Positions 54,168-62,612 of a DNA stretch of 64,000 nt are shown one piece after another. Positions within the stretch are counted from its first letter, which is position 1; every line of letters begins with the position of its first letter. Origin of the DNA: Ilumatobacteraceae bacterium. Lineage in GTDB: Bacteria; Actinomycetota; Acidimicrobiia; Acidimicrobiales; Ilumatobacteraceae. The notes beneath the pieces are model-generated. The model made no database searches, was not told where the DNA came from, and saw nothing but the letters and a program-made list of their open reading frames with translations. The position numbers were made by a program, and so were the translations under genes. Location of the stretch: positions 1-64,000 of the forward strand of contig JAKMEY010000043.1 in NCBI GenBank assembly GCA_022425725.1, written 5' to 3'.

Positions 54168-55385
54168 ATGACTGGAATGTACGAAAAAGTTCTCGACTGG
54201 GTGAATGACTTTGATCATGCCGACCCCGAATACAACGAACGAGCGCACGAGATTTGGGAGGAGTTTCAAGGCTCCGAATGCCCGGTTGCTCACAGCGGAC
54301 GCTACGACGGGCTATGGGCACCGTTCACCTACGAGATGGTCCACGAGATCGCCTATGACACCGAGCACTTCACTTCGCAGGGCGTGGTCGTCAACACGGG
54401 CCGCCCGTTGATCGAGGCTCCTGTTGGGCCTGCGCCGCCCATCACGAGTGACCCGCCATTCCACAACATTGCCCGTCGTCTTCTGTTGCCCCCGTTTGCG
54501 CCAAAGGTGATTGCAGAGTGGGAGCCTGAAGTTCGACGACTCTGCAATGATCTCCTCGATCGCATGGGTGATATCACCGAAGGTGAGTCAATTGTCGATG
54601 GCGCGGTGCAATATGCGCAGAGCATTCCTGTCAACGTGATCGCCCGGATGCTGGGCTTCCCGCCAGAGGACGAAGCGCTCTTCAGAGACTTTGTACACAA
54701 CGTGCTTGAGCGCATTAACGAACCAGCGGAAGATCGCGAAGCGTTCATGCAGCCCTTGGCCGATTACCTCGATGCGCAAATTGAGGATCACCGGGCGAAC
54801 CCTCGAGATGATCTCACGAACTACCTTCTCAACGTTGAGATCGCAGGTAACAAACTTTCTGATGAACATGTCCGTGGGTCGATCCTCCTGCTCCTTGTCG
54901 CCGGAATCGACACGACGTGGTCAGCGATTGGGTCATCGCTCTGGCACCTCGGAACCCACCCAGATGATTTGCAGCGTCTCGTCGACGAGCCAGACGTCAT
55001 GATGTTTGCTCTTGAAGAGTTCCTTCGTGCGTACGCTCCAGTGACCATGGCTCGTCTCGTCAAGGACGACTACGACTTCCATGGGTGCCCGATGAAAGCC
55101 AACGATTGGGTGCTACTTCCCTTCCCTGCTGCGAACCGCGACCCCAAGCAGTTCGAGCACGCAACTCAGTTTGTGATCGATCGTCAAGAGAATCGCCATG
55201 GAGCATTTGGTCTTGGCATCCACCGCTGCTTGGGCTCGAACCTCGCGCGACTGGAACTTAAGGTGGCGGTCGAAGAGTTTGTGCGACGGTTCCCGTCGTT
55301 CACTGTCGACGGTGACACTCGTTGGAGTGTCGGTCAGATTCGAGGACCGCGCGAACTGCCGTTACGAGTGTTGAAGACCAGTTAA
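54168..55385 (+). CDS. Cytochrome P450
   Basis: A soluble bacterial P450 of 405 residues. The I-helix oxygen motif is AGIDTTWS, the ExxR motif is EEFLRA, and the heme-thiolate loop is FGLGIHRCLGSNLAR with Cys about 354. The substrate is unknown; the neighbouring acyl-CoA and alcohol genes suggest hydroxylation of a hydrophobic compound. It is in one unit with the ferredoxin, while no ferredoxin reductase is visible nearby. It overlaps the convergent CLC gene by 24 bases. Confidence 0.94.
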   Translation: MTGMYEKVLDWVNDFDHADPEYNERAHEIWEEFQGSECPVAHSGRYDGLWAPFTYEMVHEIAYDTEHFTSQGVVVNTGRPLIEAPVGPAPPITSDPPFHNIARRLLLPPFAPKVIAEWEPEVRRLCNDLLDRMGDITEGESIVDGAVQYAQSIPVNVIARMLGFPPEDEALFRDFVHNVLERINEPAEDREAFMQPLADYLDAQIEDHRANPRDDLTNYLLNVEIAGNKLSDEHVRGSILLLLVAGIDTTWSAIGSSLWHLGTHPDDLQRLVDEPDVMMFALEEFLRAYAPVTMARLVKDDYDFHGCPMKANDWVLLPFPAANRDPKQFEHATQFVIDRQENRHGAFGLGIHRCLGSNLARLELKVAVEEFVRRFPSFTVDGDTRWSVGQIRGPRELPLRVLKTS

Positions 55386-56663
55386 CGATCGACGTAGCGC
55401 GTGCCGCTGCGTTTCGTAGATCGTTCCGGAGCCTGAGGCAACCCACGCAACGAGACAGCCGATTGCCATCGGAGCAACGGCTGCAGTGCCGAATAACTCC
55501 AATCCCATCACGGTGCACGCAAGGGGCGTATTCGCAGCTGCGCCAAAGGTAGCGACCATGCCGATTGCGGCTGCGACGCCGAACGGCAGTCCCACAAGCT
55601 CACCAACCGATGCCCCGAGTGTGGCGCCAATGACGAACAGTGGGGTGACCTCGCCGCCGAGGAACCCTGTGCCAATAGTGATTGCGGTAAAGGCGATTTT
55701 GAGTGCGAAGACGGTGAGGGCGATTGAGGCGCCGGACAGCGCCGTGTCGAGGAGTGGGAGCGACAAGCCGAGATAGTCACGTCCGAACAGGGCCGACAGA
55801 CCGAGCACTGCTGCGCCGCCAATGACAGGGCGCAGCACCGTTGACGGAAGATACCGGCGGCCGAGGTTTCTAATGATCGATGTTGCCGAGATGAACATTC
55901 GAGAGGCAATCCCACACGACACGCCAACAACGATCAGAGCGCCCATCGTTGACACCGACAGCGACAGATCGACCGAAAGTCGAGTGACGTGGTCATGACC
56001 CAGCCACTCGACCATCGCGTCTCCGACAAATGACGCGGACACTGCGGGCACGAGCGCTCGGAGTCGCAGACGTCCGACGGTTGGTACTTCGAGTGCGAAG
56101 ACAACTCCTGCGAACGGAACGCCGAACACAGAACCAAAGCCTCCGGCTAGGGCAGCGGTGAGTAGGAGGGAGCGATCAGGGTGTTGAAGTTTGATGAGGC
56201 GGCCAAATGCATCGCTGAGGCTCCCTGACATTTGAAGAGCGGTTCCTTCTCGACCAGCCGATCCGCCGAACAAATGTGTCCACCATGTTCCGAGCAGAAC
56301 GAGCGGTGCCATTCGCCGGGGAACCCAGCGAGTTGGACTGTGGATCTCTTGTAGTAGGAGTGAATTTCCCGATGTGGAGCGACCGGCCAACCATTTGTTT
56401 GAGAGCCCGATGACAAGACCTGCGATGGGCAGAAGGTAGATCATCCATTGTTCATCGGTTCGGAATGCGGTCACCCGATCAAGACCCTCAAGGAACACGT
56501 ACGAAGCACACCCAGCGAGTAGTCCTGAGAACCCTCCGAGAGCGATCCAGCGGACGGTGCGCACAAGACAAAGCAGTGTGCGTTGTACCGGTGATGTAAG
56601 GGCGAGCTCAGAGATTTTTGATGACATTCTCACCAGATACTTACCGCATTCTGGTGTACTCAT
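55362..56663 (-). CDS. CLC-family anion transporter, possibly fluoride exporter type
   Basis: A membrane protein of about 433 residues with CLC-family motifs. The gating-Glu loop is FGGSAGREGTALQMSGS and the later loop is TGFLGGEVTPLFVIGATLGA. Instead of GREGP it has GREGT, and the first filter motif appears as GNSLLLQEIHSP; both remind me of the CLC-F fluoride/proton antiporters, which is a tentative idea. The start at 56663 abuts the divergent response-regulator gene; ATG 56627 is an alternative. It ends inside the P450 gene. Confidence 0.85.
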   Translation of the reverse strand: MSTPECGKYLVRMSSKISELALTSPVQRTLLCLVRTVRWIALGGFSGLLAGCASYVFLEGLDRVTAFRTDEQWMIYLLPIAGLVIGLSNKWLAGRSTSGNSLLLQEIHSPTRWVPRRMAPLVLLGTWWTHLFGGSAGREGTALQMSGSLSDAFGRLIKLQHPDRSLLLTAALAGGFGSVFGVPFAGVVFALEVPTVGRLRLRALVPAVSASFVGDAMVEWLGHDHVTRLSVDLSLSVSTMGALIVVGVSCGIASRMFISATSIIRNLGRRYLPSTVLRPVIGGAAVLGLSALFGRDYLGLSLPLLDTALSGASIALTVFALKIAFTAITIGTGFLGGEVTPLFVIGATLGASVGELVGLPFGVAAAIGMVATFGAAANTPLACTVMGLELFGTAAVAPMAIGCLVAWVASGSGTIYETQRHALRRSLTGLQHS

Positions 56664-56666
56664 GTG

Positions 56667-57383
56667 ATGACCGATGAGAGATTACGGGTGCTGCTGGCCG
56701 AGGATGACCGTGCGGTTCGAGAGTCTCTTGCCCGGGCGATGACGCTTGAGGGCTATGAAGTGAGTGCGGTAAACGATGGTGCTGCAGCTCTTCAACACTT
56801 GAGAGAAGACTCTGTAGATGCTCCTCCCGACATCATCATTCTTGACGTGTCGATGCCGGCTGTTGATGGGTTGACAGTGTGTCGTGTGCTTCGGTCTGAG
56901 GGAATTCGTATCCCAATTCTCATGTTGACGGCGCGAACAGAACCAAGTGATCGAATTGCCGGGCTTGACGCAGGAGCAGACGACTACGTACTGAAGCCAT
57001 TCGATTTAGGTGAACTTTTCGCGCGCCTTCGGGCGCTCGTGCGTCGCTTAGTGGTCGATGCCGACGAGCACTCAGGAGTTGAGCCACTCGTGCTCGACGA
57101 CTTGGTGATGGACCCTGCCGGGCGTCGGGTTCGGCGTGGTAGCCGCGAACTTGAATTATCAAAAACCGAATTCGACCTGCTCGAACTGCTGATTCGGAAC
57201 GCCGGCATAGTGCTCGACCATTCAATGATTTACGAGAGGATTTGGAAGTATGACTTTGGTCCAGACTCCAAGAACCTCGCTGTGTATATCGGCTACCTTC
57301 GTCGCAAAACCGAAGAGGGGGGCGGGTCGCGGTTGATCCATACCGTTCGTGGCGTGGGTTACTCGGCTCGGGTTGAACGATGA
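56667..57383 (+). CDS. OmpR-family response regulator, MprA-like
   Basis: A 238-residue two-component regulator. The receiver domain has the acidic pair EDD near the N terminus, the phospho-acceptor Asp in IIILDVSMP (about 60), the Thr in MLTART, and Lys in VLKPF. The DNA-binding winged helix follows (about 140-235; SKTEFDLLELLI, VRGVGYSARV). The nearest relatives I recognise are MprA-like regulators of envelope stress. ATG 56667 or GTG 56664 is the start. Its stop overlaps the kinase start (ATGA). Confidence 0.93.
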   Translation: MTDERLRVLLAEDDRAVRESLARAMTLEGYEVSAVNDGAAALQHLREDSVDAPPDIIILDVSMPAVDGLTVCRVLRSEGIRIPILMLTARTEPSDRIAGLDAGADDYVLKPFDLGELFARLRALVRRLVVDADEHSGVEPLVLDDLVMDPAGRRVRRGSRELELSKTEFDLLELLIRNAGIVLDHSMIYERIWKYDFGPDSKNLAVYIGYLRRKTEEGGGSRLIHTVRGVGYSARVER

Positions 57384-58708
57384 GCCTTCGACTCCGAATT
57401 GCTCTGTTGATGGCGACGCTTGCTGCGGTCGCGACCATTGCCGTTGGCGCTATCTCGTACCAGACAACGTCTTCGCGGCTGTTGAGAGCGGTCGACGATT
57501 CGTTGGTAGACGCCACTGCGGTGGCGACCGCACAACGGTTCGATGAACGTTTATTCGACTCCGGTCCTTTCGATGGGGTGGTCGTCCAGGCGATTCTCAA
57601 AGATGGTTCGGTTCTTCGCTCAAACTTTCCGAAGCAGATGAAGCCAAATCGGGAAGATCTCAAGTTGATTGGCCGCGCCGGGGTGACGAATTTTCGGTCA
57701 ACACAGCTTGGTCGGGCCGAGTATCGAATTCGTTCCATCGGTTTTGAAGACGGCATCATCCAAATCGGGCGACCTCTCGTTGAGATGAATGCCGTCTTGG
57801 AAAGTTTGAGGTTGCGAACACTGCTGTTGGTCACCGGTGTCACCCTTGCCGCCGGTGCGCTAGGAGCCGTCGTTGCTGGGCGGGTTACGCGACCGCTTCG
57901 CGTGCTGACCGATGCCGCTTCAGAAATTGAATCGACTGGACGTCTTGAGCTTGCAGATGGTGATCGACTTGAGGGCCGTGATGAAGTCGGCCGGCTTTCA
58001 ACTGCATTCCATCGCATGATCGGTGCCCTCGCTCGCTCTCGAGCCGACCAGCGCCGTCTTGTGGAGGACGCAGGTCACGAATTGCGAACTCCGGTGACCT
58101 CGATTCGAACAGGCCTCGATACGTTAAGCCGATACCCGGACTTGCCGGCTGATGAGCGCGCAGAGATCGTTGAATCGATGCGTGCCGAGGCGAGCGAATT
58201 GACGTCTCTTGTGAATGAGGTTGTGCAGGTTGCGAGCGGTGAGGTTGATGACTCCGCGCCCGAGCAGGTTCGAATCGGCGACGTTGTTGCTACCGCAGCC
58301 GAGCGATCTCAGCGTCGTTCCGGGCGACAGGTGCTCGTGCAGTCAGATGACTCCGAGGTCATTATTCGCCGGGGACAGCTCGAGCGAGCAGTTTCTAACC
58401 TGTTGGAGAACGCAGTGAAATTTGACCAGACCGATGGCGCGATTGAGGTCACGGTTGTCGACGGCCGAATTTCGGTGCTCGATCGGGGCCCGGGTATTCC
58501 GATCGCTGATCAACCATTGGTGTTTGAGCGTTTTCATCGGTCAGCGACTGCTCGCACACTCCCTGGGTCAGGTCTTGGCCTTTCGATGGTGGCGTCGACC
58601 GCACGTCAGCACGGTGGCGAGGTGTTTGTTGCAGATCGCGATGGGGGAGGAGCGGTCGTCGGCCTTACATTGCCGGTGGTTCGGTCGTGGGACCCTCCCT
58701 CGGTGTAG
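57380..58708 (+). CDS. Sensor histidine kinase, MprB-like
   Basis: A 442-residue membrane kinase. Span 1 (about 7-27), an extracellular sensor of about 115 residues, span 2 (about 145-170) and a HAMP domain (RVTRPLRVLTDAASEIESTGRLE) are followed by the phospho-acceptor His in DAGHELRTPVTS (about 234), the N box (NLLENAVKFD), DRGPGIP and GSGLGLSMV. The ATG overlaps the regulator stop. The small extracellular domain would sense an envelope signal; its ligand is unknown. Confidence 0.93.
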   Translation: MSLRLRIALLMATLAAVATIAVGAISYQTTSSRLLRAVDDSLVDATAVATAQRFDERLFDSGPFDGVVVQAILKDGSVLRSNFPKQMKPNREDLKLIGRAGVTNFRSTQLGRAEYRIRSIGFEDGIIQIGRPLVEMNAVLESLRLRTLLLVTGVTLAAGALGAVVAGRVTRPLRVLTDAASEIESTGRLELADGDRLEGRDEVGRLSTAFHRMIGALARSRADQRRLVEDAGHELRTPVTSIRTGLDTLSRYPDLPADERAEIVESMRAEASELTSLVNEVVQVASGEVDDSAPEQVRIGDVVATAAERSQRRSGRQVLVQSDDSEVIIRRGQLERAVSNLLENAVKFDQTDGAIEVTVVDGRISVLDRGPGIPIADQPLVFERFHRSATARTLPGSGLGLSMVASTARQHGGEVFVADRDGGGAVVGLTLPVVRSWDPPSV

Positions 58709-58828
58709 TGGAGAGAGTTCTCACGTTCTCCTTACCTAGATCACGCACACTTCTTGAAGACCCTCTCGATGATGGTGTCCAACGGAAGCAGGATCCCCCA
58801 ACTTCCAAAGGAAAGAAAGAAGTTATCC

Positions 58829-59686
58829 ATGAAGAAGAAAGCACTTTTTGTAGCAATGTCAGCGGGATTGCTCGCAGGAACTGGAGCGGGTTTCGTTCTC
58901 GGTGTGCCAGGGCTCACGAGCGCAGCGGGTGACGTCGAGACCGACTCGATCGACGAGCGCTCGTCAGACGGGGCCAAAGACGGGGCTGACGGTCGCCACG
59001 GCGGTGGAAAAGGTAAGGGCGGCAAGATGGGGTCTCCAGAGACGCTTGCAACGGCACTCGGTGTCGACACCGAGACACTTCGTTCAGAGTTCGCAGCCGG
59101 AAAGTCGATTGCCGACATCGCGGCCGAGCAAGGAATCGCAATCGACACGGTTGTTGCTGCTCTTGTTGCCGATCTGGAGGAGCATCTCAACGAGCACGTC
59201 GCGGATGGTTCTCTTACCGAAGATGAAGCCGCTGAGAAATTGGCTTCGGCTGAAGATCGAATTTCAGAAAAAGTGAATGAGGTGCCTCCGACTCGTGATC
59301 GCGACTCAGGTCCCCGCCGAGGTGGGCAATTGCCAGCGGCGGTGCTCGAGATGCTCGGTATTGATGGCCCAGCGTTGCGTGAAGCATTTTCGGAAGGGAA
59401 GTCAGTTGCCGACATTGCTGATGAGAACGGCGTCGAGATCGGTGACATCGTCGGTGCTCTCGTCGACGAGCGGTCGGTTCACCTTGCCGAGCATGTGGCA
59501 GATGGTTCGCTGACCGAAGATGAAGCCGCAGAAAAGCTAGAGGCGATGGAGGCAAAGATCACCGAGCGGTTGAACACTGTGCCTGAGGCTGGGGAAGGTC
59601 TCCGTGGTCCGAAGCACGATGGCGATGGCGAATTCCGTCGTGGGCATCACGACCACGCAAATGATGATGCGGTCGCTGAGGCCTGA
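58829..59686 (+). CDS. Exported protein with two tandem 81-residue repeats
   Basis: A 285-residue protein with a Lys-rich signal peptide (KKKALFVAMSAGLLAGTG). Two repeats of 81 residues follow, about 73-153 and 172-252, which align without gaps; both contain EHVADGSLTEDEAAEKL (17 identical residues). Each repeat has LG..., G-K-S-(I/V)-A-D-I-A, and a helical end, suggesting helix pairs. The ends are charged: GRHGGGKGKGGK before, and a His/Asp-rich tail (RRGHHDHANDD) that may bind metal. It is downstream of the two-component genes and may be their target. I know no assigned function. Confidence 0.75.
   Translation: MKKKALFVAMSAGLLAGTGAGFVLGVPGLTSAAGDVETDSIDERSSDGAKDGADGRHGGGKGKGGKMGSPETLATALGVDTETLRSEFAAGKSIADIAAEQGIAIDTVVAALVADLEEHLNEHVADGSLTEDEAAEKLASAEDRISEKVNEVPPTRDRDSGPRRGGQLPAAVLEMLGIDGPALREAFSEGKSVADIADENGVEIGDIVGALVDERSVHLAEHVADGSLTEDEAAEKLEAMEAKITERLNTVPEAGEGLRGPKHDGDGEFRRGHHDHANDDAVAEA
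59045..59287 (+). repeat. Internal repeat unit A of the exported protein
   Basis: Codes for 81 residues starting LATALGVDTE. It aligns without gaps to unit B; I count 45 identical residues by eye, about 56 per cent. The DNA copies differ at many positions, so the duplication is old rather than recent. Confidence 0.85.
59342..59584 (+). repeat. Internal repeat unit B of the exported protein
   Basis: Codes for 81 residues starting VLEMLGIDGP, the partner of unit A. The longest identical run covers EHVADGSLTEDEAAEKL. Confidence 0.85.
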
Positions 59687-59764
59687 GATCTCATCGCTTT
59701 GAGGGCTCTACGCCTGTCGGTGAGTTGACCTTCCACCCCCCGGGAGGTCAGTTCGTCAAAAGTT

Positions 59765-59805
59765 GTGGGTGCATCCGCAATGCGGGTGCACCCACCTTTT
59801 GCGTT
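59765..59805 (+). terminator. Rho-independent terminator before the helicase gene
   Basis: GTGGGTGCA pairs with TGCACCCAC, extended inside by CCGCA/TGCGG around a single T-G pair and a one-base centre. It is followed by CTTTTGCGTTTT. It ends the exported-protein gene 78 bases after its stop. Confidence 0.88.
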
Positions 59806-59878
59806 TTCCTGACGCCTCAGTAGGGCTTCGATGATGAGGTGCAGGGCGCGCAACACCCGACCCGTACACTGACGTCAG

Positions 59879-62173
59879 ATGTCTGACCCCTCGCTGTTTT
59901 CGACAAGCCCATTTCTCGATGGTCTCAACCCCGCGCAGTACGACGCTGTTATTCACCCGAGTGGGCCGTTGCTGGTGGTTGCCGGGGCTGGCTCGGGCAA
60001 AACGCGTGTGTTAACCCATCGGATCGCTCATCTCATTCACACCGGGGTGCACCCCTCACAGATTCTTGCGATCACGTTCACCAATAAGGCAGCACGTGAA
60101 ATGCGCGACCGGGTTGGTGATCTTGTGGGCCCGGTGGTGAAGAGCATGTGGGTGAGCACATTTCACTCCGCCTGTGTGCGAATTCTTCGTGTGCATGCCG
60201 AACGCGTTGGGTTGCCGCGAACGTTCTCGATTTACGACCAAAGTGACGCAGTTCGCCTCACGGGGTATGTGGTGCGCGATATGGGGCTCGACCCGAAGCG
60301 ATTTAACTCGAGGGCGGTACACGGCCACATTTCGTTGTTCAAGAACGAACTTGTCGACCCCGCAACTGCGATTGCGTCTGCTGATGACATTTTTGCTCGC
60401 CGTCATGCCGAGATCTATGCCGAGTATCAAACACGCCTCGAACGTGCTGGAGCGGCCGACTTCGATGATTTGCTCACCCTCACAGTGCGACTGCTGAACG
60501 AGTGCCCTGATGTTCTCGACGAATATCGGGGACGGTTCCGCCACCTTCTCGTCGACGAGTACCAAGACACCAACATGGCGCAAAACGAGATCGTGTTGGC
60601 TTTGGGTGGAGCGACTGACCCGACCGGGGTACATAACGTGTGCGTGGTTGGTGACAGCGACCAGAGCGTCTATCGCTTTCGCGGGGCCGATCTTCGCAAC
60701 ATCATCCAATTCGAAGATTCGTTTGCCGATGTGACCACCATCGTGCTCGATCAGAACTATCGATCAACGCAGACCATTCTCGATGCGGCCAACGCAGTGA
60801 TCGTGAACAATCCGGGACGTCAACCGAAACACCTGTGGACTGACGGAAACCCCGGCGACCGCATCGTTCGCTTTTACGCAAGTGACGAAGGCGATGAAGC
60901 CACGTTTGTTGCATCGTCTGCCCTTCAACTCACCCGTGAGACCGGCGCCATGTTCAGTGATACGGCGGTGCTATACCGAACAAATGCTCAGAGTCGTGTG
61001 ATCGAAGAGTCGTTCATGAGGCTCGGGGTGCCGTACCAGGTCGTCGGTGGCACCAAGTTTTACGACCGTCGCGAGGTGCGTGACGCGCTTGCGTACCTAA
61101 GGGTTGTGGCCAACCCTGCCGATGAGGTGAGTGTGAAGCGGGTGCTTAATGTGCCCAAGCGCGGTGTTGGCGACACGAGTGTTGCGAAAATTGACGAGTT
61201 CGCATCGCTCGAAGGTATTTCGTTCATCGAAGCAGCGCAACGTGCGAGTGAAGCGGGAGTGAGTGGTAGAGCGGCGCGAGGTGTTGAAAGTTTTTGTGAG
61301 GTCATCGACGGTGCCATCGAATTGCTTCGAAGTGAGGGTGATGACGGGCTTACGGTGGGAGAACTTCTTCAGCACGTGCTCGAGTCGTCGGGTTACCTCA
61401 CCGAGTTTGAAGAAGAAGACACTGTTGAGGCGCACGGGCGCATTGAGAACCTTGGCGAACTGGTCGGCTCAGCCCGAGAGTTCACGCGCCTCGAAGAATT
61501 CCTCGAGCAGGTTGCTCTCGTCGCCGATACCGACGACCTTGCTGATGACGACAGAGTCGTCCTCATGACACTGCATTCTGCAAAAGGTCTTGAATTTCCC
61601 AACGTGTTTCTTGTCGGGGTTGAAGAAGGTGTGTTTCCTCATCATCGGGCGCTCTCCGACCCAGATGAGATGGAAGAAGAACGCCGTCTTGCCTATGTCG
61701 GCATTACGAGAGCGATGCAGCGCCTATTCCTGTCGCACTCGTGGAGCAGGATGTTATTCGGTTCGACGCAATACAACCCGCCGTCGCGGTTCTTCGACGA
61801 GATCCCAGAATCGTTGCTCGATATTCAAGGCGACCGTCGCCCCTCGGCTGCACAGAGTTCGTATCGCTCGTCGTCATCATGGGACTCCCCACCGCCGTAC
61901 CGGCGACGAAGTATCGACCGAGAAGAAAGTGATGAACATCGTGACCGCATCGTTGAACGGGCGATGAGCACACGAACCGGACCTATCCAGTCGGGCGCTC
62001 ACGAGATCGGATTCCGTATCGGCGACGATGTGAGTCATCCTGCGTTTGGTGAGGGGGTCATCATTGAGATCACCGGTCAAGGTGACCGCGCAGAAGCGAC
62101 GGTCAACTTCGCAGGAGTCGGAACAAAACATCTTGCGCTTGCCTTTGCGCCGCTCACCCGCCGATCTGGTTGA
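59879..62173 (+). CDS. pcrA: ATP-dependent DNA helicase UvrD/PcrA
   Basis: A superfamily 1 helicase of 764 residues acting in repair and rolling-circle replication. Q-motif LNPAQYDAV, Walker A AGAGSGKT (35-42), motif Ia TFTNKAAREM, DEYQDTN, GDSDQSVYRFRGA (motif III), LDQNYRST and LMTLHSAKGLEF. A C-terminal Tudor-like domain (RIGDDVSHPAFGEGVIIEITG) binds RNA polymerase in PcrA/UvrD. The ATG at 59879 has TACACT eight bases upstream. A perfect CTGACGTCAG palindrome overlaps the start. Confidence 0.95.
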   Translation: MSDPSLFSTSPFLDGLNPAQYDAVIHPSGPLLVVAGAGSGKTRVLTHRIAHLIHTGVHPSQILAITFTNKAAREMRDRVGDLVGPVVKSMWVSTFHSACVRILRVHAERVGLPRTFSIYDQSDAVRLTGYVVRDMGLDPKRFNSRAVHGHISLFKNELVDPATAIASADDIFARRHAEIYAEYQTRLERAGAADFDDLLTLTVRLLNECPDVLDEYRGRFRHLLVDEYQDTNMAQNEIVLALGGATDPTGVHNVCVVGDSDQSVYRFRGADLRNIIQFEDSFADVTTIVLDQNYRSTQTILDAANAVIVNNPGRQPKHLWTDGNPGDRIVRFYASDEGDEATFVASSALQLTRETGAMFSDTAVLYRTNAQSRVIEESFMRLGVPYQVVGGTKFYDRREVRDALAYLRVVANPADEVSVKRVLNVPKRGVGDTSVAKIDEFASLEGISFIEAAQRASEAGVSGRAARGVESFCEVIDGAIELLRSEGDDGLTVGELLQHVLESSGYLTEFEEEDTVEAHGRIENLGELVGSAREFTRLEEFLEQVALVADTDDLADDDRVVLMTLHSAKGLEFPNVFLVGVEEGVFPHHRALSDPDEMEEERRLAYVGITRAMQRLFLSHSWSRMLFGSTQYNPPSRFFDEIPESLLDIQGDRRPSAAQSSYRSSSSWDSPPPYRRRSIDREESDEHRDRIVERAMSTRTGPIQSGAHEIGFRIGDDVSHPAFGEGVIIEITGQGDRAEATVNFAGVGTKHLALAFAPLTRRSG

Positions 62174-62183
62174 ATAGTTCGTG

Positions 62184-62612
62184 ATGAAGGCCTCACTACT
62201 CGTCGAAAGTCTCACCGGCAACACGTGGCGCGCTGCAGAGTTGATCGGTTCACATCTCCAGCAAGAAGGCTGGGAGATCACCGGTCTTTCTCGTGTTCGG
62301 CGTCCCGATCTTGCGAGTGTGCAAGCGGCAGACATTGTTCTCATCGGAACATGGACTCACGGCTTGTTCTTCGTCGGTCAGTCGCCGTGGGCTGCGGGCG
62401 ATATTGCCAACATGCCAGTGATGCGAGGCAAGAAAGCTGCCTGCTTTCTCACGTATGCCCTTGAAGCGGGGAAGAGCCTTGACCGACTTTCCACCGCTGT
62501 TGGACAGACCGGTGCAGAAGTTGTTGGCGGCCTACAAATCAAGCGGAATCATCTTGAACACCACTCGGAGGTCTTCGCTGATCGCCTGATTGGCGCGATG
62601 TCACAGCACTAG
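62184..62612 (+). CDS. Flavodoxin-like domain protein
   Basis: A small protein of 142 residues. LVESLTGNTWRAAELIGSHL is the FMN phosphate loop of flavodoxins (T/S-x-T-G-N-T), IVLIGTWTHGLFFVGQ the next strand-loop, and ACFLTYALEAGKSLDRL the last. It is about the size of a flavodoxin but the isoalloxazine-binding aromatics are not evident, so the cofactor binding is uncertain. GTG 62181 or ATG 62184 is the start. The end overlaps the next gene by four bases. Confidence 0.75.
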   Translation: MKASLLVESLTGNTWRAAELIGSHLQQEGWEITGLSRVRRPDLASVQAADIVLIGTWTHGLFFVGQSPWAAGDIANMPVMRGKKAACFLTYALEAGKSLDRLSTAVGQTGAEVVGGLQIKRNHLEHHSEVFADRLIGAMSQH

